Shown here in pieces: positions 50,501 through 61,196 of a stretch of DNA of 64,000 bases (its first letter is position 1; each line of letters opens with the position of its first letter). The position numbers were made by a program, and so were the translations under genes. Under the pieces are notes generated by a model. The model made no database searches and was not told the DNA's origin. It saw nothing but the letters and a program-made list of their open reading frames with translations. This DNA is from Rotaria sordida (Eukaryota; Rotifera; Eurotatoria; Philodinida; Philodinidae): positions 1 through 64,000 of the forward strand of contig CAJNOL010000149.1 of NCBI GenBank assembly GCA_905250125.1, written 5' to 3'.

Positions 50501-53500
50501 TTCACGGTTTGAATCTCTAAAATGGAAAGTTGAAATTTGATATGGAATATTCAGAAAAAAAGATCCATACAATCAAATGTATGTCATAATCAAAAAATAT
50601 CTTAAAAAATCAAACTTAAAAATTGTCATTGCAAATTCTGCAAGATTATATAACGTAAGACACGATAAAAATTTCAATAAAACATATTTTAAGATAATAG
50701 CACGTATGAAATTGATTGATCATTAAATATTTATTTTACTTATTAGAATTAGAAAACAAATCGAACTGCTCCATATTAAATACTTAAGTTCTTAATAAAT
50801 AGAGTTAGCGAGAGAAAAAAAATTGGATAACAATGAAACTTAATGAAGTACGACGACAGTTCACGACAGCCTAAGACTAATATATCCAGCAGTTGGAATA
50901 ATCGTCCTAGGTAATTGTATTTAAAATTTTTTTCGAAGGGCTCAATTAATTAAGAGAGCTATCTTAGTTGTAAGTATGTTTCAGAGTTAGTTTTACTTAG
51001 TATTCATTTGTAAGTCTTTATCATAAAGTTATAGGAGTTTTAAGTGTCATGTTTTAACTCTTCATTTAGACTTTTGTTATGTTTTTTAAATAAAAAAAAA
51101 ATAAGAAATCCAAAGATTTATCTTGAGAAAATATGACTACTTAACATTTATTGATTGTTTTTTTACATAAATTTTAAAAATACGTACTATGAACTTGAAC
51201 TATTTTTATTTTTTGTTGAAAGTATTATTGAAAGAAAAACAATTAATAATGGAAATCCATATGAATATATTGAATAAGCCATTAAACGTATTCGATCAAT
51301 TTTAAATACATGTTTTAATGCAATTAATAACTCAATACCATCAACAAACATCCATGAAAATGTTGCCAAAAGAAAATAATCAAGTAATACAGATATTATT
51401 TGACAAGCAAACTAAAGAAGACAAAAAACAAATAGATTTAATTTAACATATTCAAAAAAGAAAAAACAAGACTTCTGTAAATTTTACTTTATGTTTTGTT
51501 TTATCAATACCAAATAAAAATAATATTTGTACAATAATTAAACATAATAACATATTCATATGAAGAGTATTACGAATAATTGTCAAATCATCATCAACCA
51601 TATTCATATGAAATCTATAGAAGAATTAGTTTTAGTTTAAAAAAAATAAAAAATATAAATTTATCAATCACTTAAATATTAAAAAACAAATGTTTCTCAT
51701 CAAATACTTGAACGAGTTTATCAAAGAAAGAAAAACAGCAGAGACTTCAGTATAGAAGTCTCATGAAACTTCCTGAAGTCTGCTATCTCTCCATCGTCTA
51801 TGAGCCGCAATGAACCACACTTTAAAATTTTGATGGCTTTAGAACTATTGACGTTCTTTTTTCAACTGGGTTTCTTTGGCACAGCTAGTAGTACAAATAA
51901 TATGATAGGACAAAAGAATCGTCTCATCCTATCCTGTAGGACAGCTAGGCTAGTAATCAACAATTATATTGGAAAAGTGTTGCAAAATATCCAAACGATC
52001 TTGAAGTACGCATCACTACATAAAATCCAGTACTTTTTTTCATTGTCTAAACTTCTATAAAAATATTAAAAGTTTTTCTCTTGAAAAAAAGAATGCAAGT
52101 AAGAAATTAAACAATTTAATATTTTTTCTTAAACAGGAACTATAATTTTTCATGAGAAAACGAAGAAGGAAATCTCATGAAATATTTCAAAAAAAAAATT
52201 TGGACTGGAATGGGATTGTACCATTCCATTCCATTTGAAAGAAACAGAAATTATTAGAACTAAAATTACGAAGAAAAAGATTTATTATGACATGTGATTA
52301 GTACCAAATGTTGCACATCTCTCTTAACGAGAGAAGTTCTCTAACTGATAAATCGATTTTGAGTAGAGACTATGGATATTATATAGACGCAAATGAGCTA
52401 TAAATATCTGAGCCAGAATACGTGGTCTAAGCTTATTGCTGCGAAGATATTGCATGTTTACAGTATTTTTTAAATGAATGCCGTAGTAACAGAAAATATG
52501 ATTTTTGAATTTCGACTTAAAACTTTATACAGAGATAAGCCTTAACGAAAATAGTTATTGCAAAAGTTTCAGATCTTTGCATTGTTCCTATTTAGCGATG
52601 GTAATAGCATGTCCTTTACATCGCTCATATATACCTGCAGATTCGATATTCTTATTTTGGGATGGAAGCGAATCAAAACACTTGAAACTTTCATGATAAA
52701 CTAAATCAGTTCTTGAAATAGAAAATTTATAATGAGAGTCACGTGAATTTTGAAATTTTCTTGAACTCTAATTTCTTCTGTGACACAAACATCATTACAA
52801 GCACAAAATACAATAGAAATACATGTTCTTTTACAAATATAGTTAAATGAAAATACATGTACATGTTATAACTCTATTAAATTGAATCGAACTAATTAAG
52901 ACAATAGTTTTCTTTTTCTTGGTTAAAAATCTCATTATTTTTATCTATATTGGCCTTTATCTAACATTCGTCAACATAAACATCATTCATGGAAAGAAAT
53001 TGCGAACTACGATAAACTAGAAAGAATGACCGTGACTTACGGTCATGGTCACAATTCTTAACTGCTATGACCGTGACCATGAAACTTCGTCACGCCGTAC
53101 ATTAGTCTCGACTCATAAGTAAATTATCAATTGATGAACTTCTCTAGTAAATGTAAAATCATTACCGTATAATAATCAATATAATAATTGTTAATAGAAG
53201 ACAAATAATTGATATAATACATCCAATTTTCGAAATAAATAATAAATGATTATCATTAGATTTCTGTTGATAATTCATAAATAAAGCAAAAGTACTTAAT
53301 TGATTACATGAGCATATTGAATGTGTTAAATTTGTTGATAATAATTGACATCCATCTGTACTCCATTGTACATGATCCCTATAAATAAAACACTCATAAT
53401 AAAAAACTTTTTTTTTTGTTTTTTCTCTTTTACTTTGGAAAATTTTTTAAATGAACACAAACTGGTATTTGATTTGATTGATTTAAATGACGAAATATAA

Positions 53501-56500
53501 TTTGTATATAATCAATTGATATAGTTTTTGGTATTAAATTAAAATAAACAATTTGACTATTTAATAATTGATTTATATTTATATTTGAAATAGTAAAAAA
53601 TATAATTTGATATTCAAGATTTTGATTTATTTCATTCATAATTAATATTATTACTGATTGATCAATATTTTCAAATTGAATTTGTTTAGATTTAATAAAA
53701 AATTCTAATAAAACAACAAAAAAAGTTATAATTAAAGAAATTCTTTCGTCTTTTTTTTTTTTACCAATATGATTTGTAATTGAAGTAAATGAATTTGATA
53801 GATTAATTAATTGAAAACCAAGTAATTCAATTTGATTTATAAATCGAACAATAATATTCCAATTTGTAAAAAAATTTTCTTTGTCAATTATTTTATCAAT
53901 AAATAAAAAAAGTTTCTATAAAAAAACAAAAAAAAAAAAATAATTTTTATCATTCAAAATAAAACAGAAACAAAAAAAACAAACTTTTGCAAAGTTTAAT
54001 GATGAAATATGATTCAAATATCGATCAATTTTATTTAAATTTTCATTGATTAAAATTTTTTTTTCTTCAAAACATTTTCCATTTAAATCATTATCAATCA
54101 TTAAATCATTTTCAGTTCTTGATGTCTATAAAAACAAAAAAATGATTCATCATTTATAAATATCAAATCAATCGATTCTTTACATCGATATGTAAAGTAT
54201 AATGCATTAATGGATTGAAAAATGGACATTGACATATAACATGACTATTATTTGAACATAATAATTGACATGCAAAAAACATATTTGTTGTACTAGATCA
54301 AACAAAAGAAAAAAAAAATCTATAATTAATAAATATCAAGAAAAAAAATTGAACAAGAAAATATTATTTATACTTGACTTGTAATGAGAAATTTGTTGAA
54401 TGATAAGCGCGACATTGATAACGAAAATCAAATGACTAGGAAAAACAAAAATTAAATAAATAAAACAAAAATTTTGTTTTAAGTTTAAGGTCAAGATTTT
54501 TGCAAAGAGAAAAAGAGAAACATTTTTTTTTTGTCTTTGATCCTATCGATTATCGACAAAGATCTTTTGAAGTCATAGAAATGATTGATATGAATTCTTG
54601 ATTGAATCTTTATGAAAACAAAAGAAATATGAATGTTATAATATTCCATCTAGATATAGAAGACACTGATCTACTTAAAAGAGTCAAATGGTATGTATCC
54701 TAAATATTTTTGTACATTAGATAACTACACAAAATTGCTTGAGAAGATTTTTCTCATATCACATTAATAATATATCGATAACATAAAGAAACTAAAAGTC
54801 ATCAACATTCATATGAATGTCAACGAAATGATAAAAGACAAAAAACAAAAAAAAAAGAATATTGACAAACATATAGACATCTTTTGAACTTTTCAAAATC
54901 ATGCAAATTTGATAAATAATTATTAGACATACTCGATGATTAAATATAACAGTAACATTAGCTGTTTGTATAAGATTTTCATAATTGCCTTGTTCAATTA
55001 AAATAATTGATTTATTTTTTGAATTTCTTATTTTTGTATCAATAATCATCATTGGTAAATTCATATAAAAATTTTCATGAATTATATTCGTACGATCAAC
55101 AATAATTTGATTTAAATAAATATTTGATAATAAATTAAATTTACTTTCATTTTTCATTGGTATATAAATTTCAAATGCTAAATTTTGAAAATCAATACCA
55201 AATGATTTCGTTAATAAACATGATTGAAATTTCATTTGTTCAAATGCACTTAATAGACAATTCAATGAATTATCATTTGATTTTTCTTTCCAATTTGTAA
55301 ATGACTATATACATACATATTATAATCAAAAATCAATCATATTTAATTAAATAAAAAGAAAAAAAACATTACATACAAGAATACATGCATTATCCTTAGG
55401 CAATATTCTATTGATTAACCAAAAATTACATTGAAACATATAACTATTAGCTGAACGATGTGTTGATAACTAATCAATCATAGACAATCAATATAAGAAA
55501 AGAAAAATATAAATAAATATATTATAATCATATTACTTGATCAAATTGTTTTATTGGACATTCACAATTTGTATAATTCGTTATTGACCATTGACTATTG
55601 AAATTACAAAAACGATTTACTTGACCTAGAAAGAACCAAAAAAAGAACCAGATTTTTATTTCTAACAGATATAAATTTCGAGTAGTTGTATTTTTAAGTT
55701 TTCTTCTTGATGGTAATAGCGACCAAAAATCTGAAAGGATTCTCTATTAAGATTGATGAATACGAAGGCTTTAACAAAACTGCTTGGATGGAAGTCTTCG
55801 GAAAGTTAGATTTATGGTATCTATTCGAACATCAGACATCTTCGACCTCCCTTCATTCAATTTACAGAAAGCCTCCAGAAGCATTTTTCTGTTCTGTTAT
55901 ATTCAAAATTTCATGCTTGACACTTCAGAGTCTTCTGTAAATTGAATGTAGAAAGAGCGAAGATGTTTCATCTTCGAATGGATGCCAGAAATCTCGTTTT
56001 ATGGATCTTGGTTATCCTCAAATCCCTCATCCAAAAAAATATTCTTGAAGTCTTCGGACCTCTCAATTCTGATAGAGAATCGTTTTCGATTGTCTCTTGA
56101 AATTCTTGTTAACTATTACCATTGAGAAGAAAACTTAAAAATACATCTGCTGTAAACTTTTTTTTTGCTACTATAGATTTAATATATGTACCAGTGCATG
56201 GAGAAGGACATGGAAGATATTGACTTTTATTAATAAGTGTTTTAGGCCAATGAAAACCTTGAAGATTTTCTTCTGGACAAAATTTTTTAATAAATCCAAT
56301 TAGTTGATTATTATCTTGGAAAAAAAAACAAAAAATTAAAAATATTTTTAAATCGTTTGTATATATATATACTATATTGACAAATTGTTGATGGACATTG
56401 ACAAGAAAAATCTTCTTGAATTTTTTCAATACATTTTAAATCATTTGATCTTGAACAATTAAATAATAATTTTGAACAAATTTGTTCTAAATAAAATAGG

Positions 56501-57020
56501 GTTTTTTTTTTTTGTTTTATTTCAATGTAAAAGAATGCTTTTCGTATTTTACTTTTATCAACACATCGATAATGAATTTCAAAATGTTTTGGAATATTTA
56601 ATCCACATGGATCAGTAAATAGATGATTATCAATTAACACTTGACATGTAGATTTTTCATGACAACTATAAAAAAAATATGAATTAATTAGAAATAGAGA
56701 AAACATTGTTGTTCTGTCTACCGAAGTTTTGTTTGATATTTTGATTGTTCAATATTTGCACATGTTTTATCAAAAAAACGATATGTTAAATTATTATTAC
56801 ATATTCTTTGTGATGTTCGTCCATACATTGAACGTATAATTTGAATTGTTTCATTTATATTTGAACATTTTATATAAAGTACATCATTTTCACATAGATG
56901 TTGTATTGTTATATTTGGTAAATGAATTGAAAAATCTTGTTCAAAATTTTCATATGATAATGAATGTTGAAAATTACTGAATAAATTCAGTAACAGTAGG
57001 TAATAATAACATTCATTCAT
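47537..57020 (-). CDS. ADGRL-like: Latrophilin-like adhesion GPCR
   Basis: A 20-exon model of 1093 aa, in frame throughout: 56722-57020, 56553-56665, 56373-56486, 56192-56314, 55537-55625, 55377-55469, 54933-55304, 54374-54435, 54184-54292, 53985-54125, 53765-53915, 53434-53704, 53166-53378, 51488-51614, 51188-51411, 48515-48581, 48370-48449, 48091-48310, 47976-48021, 47537-47904. In order: signal peptide; SUEL-type lectin domain ([35 protein letters not shown]); hormone-receptor domain ([13 protein letters not shown]...PSPCTG); GAIN region; GPS; seven membrane segments ([72 protein letters not shown]); and an Asn/Ser-rich tail. The olfactomedin domain of vertebrate latrophilins is absent. 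At the GPS the catalytic His is Gln (CSCNQL|STF), so self-cleavage is doubtful. Known family role: cell-surface adhesion receptor. Introns 4 and 15 carry copies of one transposon. Confidence 0.9.
48665..49092. mobile_element. Fold-back family F1, copy B
   Basis: It lies in intron 15 of the latrophilin-like gene. Ends are TAGTGTCAGACAAAG and the inverse of TAGTGTCGTACACAAC, each beginning with TA. The next block, AGATGTATTTTTAA followed by TTCTCGATG.TAAT, is shared by both arms and by copies A and C. Its arms are the best matched of the three copies. No transposase is encoded. Confidence 0.7.
51615..53165. other. Long intron 13 of the latrophilin-like gene
   Basis: This 1.55-kb intron separates the exon encoding the GPS and first membrane segment from the exon of the second membrane segment. 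It contains repeat R1 copy 3 (52318-52692) and, at about 53027-53090, a small GC-rich block with repeated GACCGTGAC units in both orientations. The frames at 51800-52060 and 52505-52696 are not gene-like. Confidence 0.65.
52318..52692 (+). repeat. Dispersed repeat family R1, copy 3
   Basis: The longest copy of the family also seen at 14563-14880 and 440-590. It lies in intron 13 of the latrophilin-like gene, opposite to the gene's strand. It starts near AACGAGAGAAGTTCTCTAACTG and ends near GAATCAAAACACTTGAAAC. Confidence 0.6.
55663..56173. mobile_element. Fold-back family F1, copy C
   Basis: It lies in intron 4 of the latrophilin-like gene. The arms share AGTTGTATTTTTAAGTTTTCTTCTTGATGGTAATAG-type blocks with copies A and B. 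The right end, read inverted, is TAGTAGC and follows TA. It sits about 20 bp from the splice donor of exon 4 and about 40 bp from the acceptor, so without it the intron would be about 55 bp, the usual size here. The left end is uncertain by a few bases. Confidence 0.65.
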
Positions 57021-57858
57021 CTGCAAATATATATATATATCGATATATAATGTTTGTCTATGCTTCGAGGGAATGTAACGAACAGATAAATGACTGACTC
57101 GTTTGAGGCTTTTTTTTTTCTTGACGATGATGAATCTATCAATGTATGCAGAAGCGATAATCGTATTAGACGCTTTCATTCATGCAGAAGATGATGAATA
57201 TGATTGTTTTTTATACCTTAAATAATTACTTGTTCAACTTCAAAACAACAGATACTTTAGATCGGCACTAATTTAATTTGTGGAATTTCTTTAATGTATT
57301 TTATTAAGAAGAACTGTCATGTAAAATAAAATAGTATTGAATTTGTTACAATATAGATATCGATTACTTTTTGGAACGGAAATATTCAAGTTGAAAAATC
57401 ATTACTGAATTTATTAAAAATGTTAGTCGAAAATGTCTGTAGGTGAAATCATTCTATTATAAACAAGTTTCAACGTACTTATACCTGATGTTGAAAATTC
57501 TCATTCCCATTGATTCGACAGCTGTTTATCGTTTTAATTAAAAATAAAAAAAAAACAATATGTATTATAGATAATGAAATACAACGAGCGAGTAAGAAAT
57601 ACATTCATCAACTGATATCATTTTACATTTGTCTAAAGTGGTTAAAAAGAGGAAAAAGAGAACATGATCAACAAATATTTGTACATTGAAAATGAGTACA
57701 AGAGTGGAAAACAAACAATGAACAGAAGTACATACAATATAGAGAGTGGATTATAGATCTCTCTTAAGTCAAAAGTTCAAGGTTTTATCAATGAGTTGAT
57801 ATGATTAAATCTCCTTTACTTACTGTTGAAAGTTGCACAAGGTTATCATTAATTTACA

Positions 57859-57903
57859 AAGAAGGAGAAGAGAAAGGAAGAGAAAGAGAGAGAGAGAGAG
57901 AAT
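57859..57903. repeat. Purine tract with (GA)n core
   Basis: All-purine run on the plus strand with a GAGAGAGAGAGA core, about 0.85 kb upstream of the latrophilin-like start codon. A second, looser purine run follows at about 57971-57999. Confidence 0.75.
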
Positions 57904-59888
57904 AATATATGTATGTGCTTTTCGTATGTACAAACGTGTGGACGTGTGAGCAGCATACATTTTCTATTAAAGAGAGGAAGAGAAAGAGAAGAAAAAAAAC
58001 GCTTCATGTTCTTATCATTAGTATCGCCTTTTTTTTTCTACTCTCTAGAGAGATCAATGGATTCTTTCTCATGTTTTTCTATGCAGAAGAAGAGAGGCAC
58101 AAGAGATATCTAGATGTTCAAGAAAAGAAACATAAATAACTAAACATTTATATATATATATACAACAAAGTTCTTTATTCTTCTAAATCGAATCATTCAA
58201 GCATCGAATGAATGCAAATATGTCACACATACGCACGACCTTTTTTTTTGGATTGAATACAAAACGGGTGACGCGTGTATAGACGCTCTCTTTCTTATTC
58301 TAATTATATACTTGACTATAAATACAAACACTCATCGGTTTTTTTTTGTACTGAACTATACCAAATTCTTCATGTCGATCCTATATAATATGAAAAGAGA
58401 AAAAAACAAAAAGAGATTCAAGCACAACAGTACAATTTTATACCATTGAAAATTGTTCCGTACTTTTTTTTTGCGCTCTAACTGTTACGTCACAAATATT
58501 TCATATGTATATTTTATAAACACTAGAGTAAGAGGGAAAAAAAAGCAAACGCCTTCCGGAATCGATCATCATCATCATTGACGGTTTCATACACACAAAC
58601 GTTAGGTGACATAACTTGTCGGAATAACTGTACGTTTTTTTTTTTTTTTTGTTAAACAAAGGAAGTGTCTAATGATAACTAAAGAGAAGGAGAGGATGTT
58701 GACCGAAGTGAAAAGGTCAGCATTTTGTTTGGACATTTTTTTTATGATCTAAGCCGCTCATTCATATGTACAAAAGAATGTCCTCACTAACGATATCGCG
58801 TCTTATCAATGTACGTGAAATGAAACCTTACTATAAGCATATCACCGACTGTCTCACGTCACAAGTCAGACGTTGAACATACGATGATCCATTATCTTAT
58901 TTCTAATAGATAATGGGTCTTTCATCACTCTTTCATTTTTATATTAGCCAGACATACATTTAACTTTTGTCATTAAATGTATTGACTGGTCAAGTGAGTT
59001 AAATATGACACTAAACAACATAGTCAAATCTCGATTAACGGACGAGACATATACTCTAAACGTGTTAAATGGTTTTTTTTTGTTCATCGGTAAAGAAAGA
59101 ATGAAAAAAAATAATGACATGCAAATCATCAAGGGAATTGTTGTTATTCAGAAAAATCATTGATGCGTACTGTCATTCTCAAGAGTTTCAAATTTTCGAA
59201 CAAAAGTACTATTTCATTAAAAAAGAAAACATAATAACAATCGGAACAAAATCTCAGCAGTAAATAAATTTATAGACATAATTACTTTGTTCTCAATTCA
59301 CCTGATTTCATATTGTATATATACATATATATGTATGTTATTAAAAGAACATATTTTTCGAATTTCTTTTCTTTTTTTCTTTTGTGTTCTACTTTCTTTC
59401 ATAATATCGATAGTTGATAATGACTATATATGAAGAATTTGTTTGTATATATAAATATCTATATACGTAAATGAGATGACTGTTTTGTTATGTTCTACGA
59501 ATGATTAATTTTGTTTTGAACGCAGATATAAACATAACTTCCGGAAGTTGTCTATCAATCGATAATGAGAATGACGAAGGCAAAAGAAAAGCAGAACATT
59601 ACGTGAATAGAACTCCTGTTGTGTTAGCTAATGAGATGATAATCATATATTCAAATAGAGAATATTCATTAAAAACAATGGATAACGGCATCTCCTCCCT
59701 TTTTCTTTTTTGTTGATAATTTCTGCTTATCAAAGAGAGTACAAACAATTACATTGAAATTTTTACCACTGATAGAACACTTGGAATAAGAAGATACAAG
59801 TATTTGTGATAAAAATTTCAGTCCGATCGGACAAAGTTAGAGGAAGGTCGTAAGTAACTAGGATTAAGAAAATTAATGTTTTGCGTTA

Positions 59889-60507
59889 TGCTTACAAGAG
59901 AAGTACTCAGATTGGTGCCCACCATTTGAACTCATATTGGGCATACAAGGAGATCTCGGTAAAACTAGAAATATTCTAAAAGGATTCATATCCATGAGCT
60001 TCTCGAGCCGAGTTATGACTGTTTTACTGTACTTTCGATCCAGTTTTAGGCATTTACCAGAAAATCAAATAATGGTATTACAACCTGAAATTTCACGTAT
60101 AGATAGATCGATAGTTCTGGGAGAATCCTCAAAGATTCAGCCAAAAACAATATTTCTTTGTCGAGATCTTGAATTTTCAAAAAATGATCGTTTGCCACAA
60201 AAATCGAGTTGATTTAAAAATTCAATATCTCGACAAAGGAAAATTGTTTTCTACTGAAACTTTCACAATATTCCCAGAATTATTAACACTGTCCGTAGGA
60301 GAAATTTCAAGTGGAAATACTGTCATTTGATTTTTCGGTAAATACCTAAAATTGCATCGAAAGTTCAATAAAATGGTCATACTTCGGATCGAGAAGCCTA
60401 TAGACATAAACTCTTTTAGAATCTTTCTAGTCTTACCGAGACTTCATTGTGAACCCAATATCAGATTAAACAACGGGTATCAATTCGGGTAGTTCTCTCG
60501 CAAGCAA
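59889..60507. mobile_element. Fold-back element of about 620 bp
   Basis: Arms of roughly 300 bp meet near 60200 with almost no spacer. Matched blocks include TGCTTACAAGAGAAGT against TGCTTGCGAGAGAACT at the ends, CATATTGGGCA against AATATTGGGTT, TCTCGGTAAAACTAGAAA against TCTCGGTAAGACTAGAAA, and TGTCGAGATCTTGAATTTT against TGTCGAGATATTGAATTTT near the centre. No transposase is seen. Confidence 0.7.
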
Positions 60508-61196
60508 AAGAGAAGAATTTCAATATGATTCTTATGCAAAAATAATTTCTTAAATTCAGTAACTTTGTAACATTAACTTGTTTAAAGTCTATTGAGATGT
60601 CTCCAATTGTATATGACACTTGAGACTATCATAAATTATGTCCAACTTGAAAATCAAGTTTTCGGTCAAAAAATGAAAGCAGCGGGTATCTTTAATTAAT
60701 ATCAATTCAAGACAATATAAATATTTCATTTAGATTATGATATCAAATCTCTATACAAATGAATTCTTAACTAATACCTGCTGATATATTTTTATATTAT
60801 TGACAACCCCCCCAAAAAAAGTTTCCTTTCTGCAATATTTTTATCTCTTGAGATTGATTGTATGTGAAAATAAAGAATTAGTTAAGTATTTTTTTATACA
60901 CATCTAAAATATCTCTATCAGAAATGACACATTACAATTTTAACTAAAAGAAAATTAATAACAATGACAAGCATGAAAGAAGAAAAAAAAAATAGAGAAA
61001 CTAACGAGACATAAAAAAGAAAAATCTTTCTATACAACACAAGTAAAATAGCATGAAAAGAAAAAGCCAAATAAAAAATGAATTTCTTTGTTTTTTTTTT
61101 TTAATCAAAAATTCTAATTTACACACCGTATTTAAACGGTATAGATGAGCATAAAATGTCCGATGTTGAGAGATGTGGAAGGAATATTTCTTTAAT

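Larger units (their letters stand above)
57021..61196. other. Gene desert upstream of the latrophilin-like gene
   Basis: It should hold the promoter and 5' UTR of the latrophilin-like gene (a TTTGCAG acceptor directly precedes its ATG) and the 3' UTR of the kinase gene. It contains a purine tract with (GA)n at about 57859-57903 and a fold-back element at about 59889-60507. The frames at 57909-58139, 58944-59132 and 59501-59716 have no coding character. Confidence 0.55.

Noticed and set aside
56163-56171. GTAGCA at 56171 as the donor of exon 4 of the latrophilin-like gene
   Set aside because: It gives the wrong phase to the next exon (immediate TAA). The GTACAT donor at 56191 restores frame and the hormone-receptor domain pattern.
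57021-57179. Upstream start for the latrophilin-like protein at 57179
   Set aside because: The extension is Lys-rich and then reads a TA-repeat (YIDIYIYL); starting at 57020 gives a normal signal peptide directly after an acceptor-like TTTGCAG.
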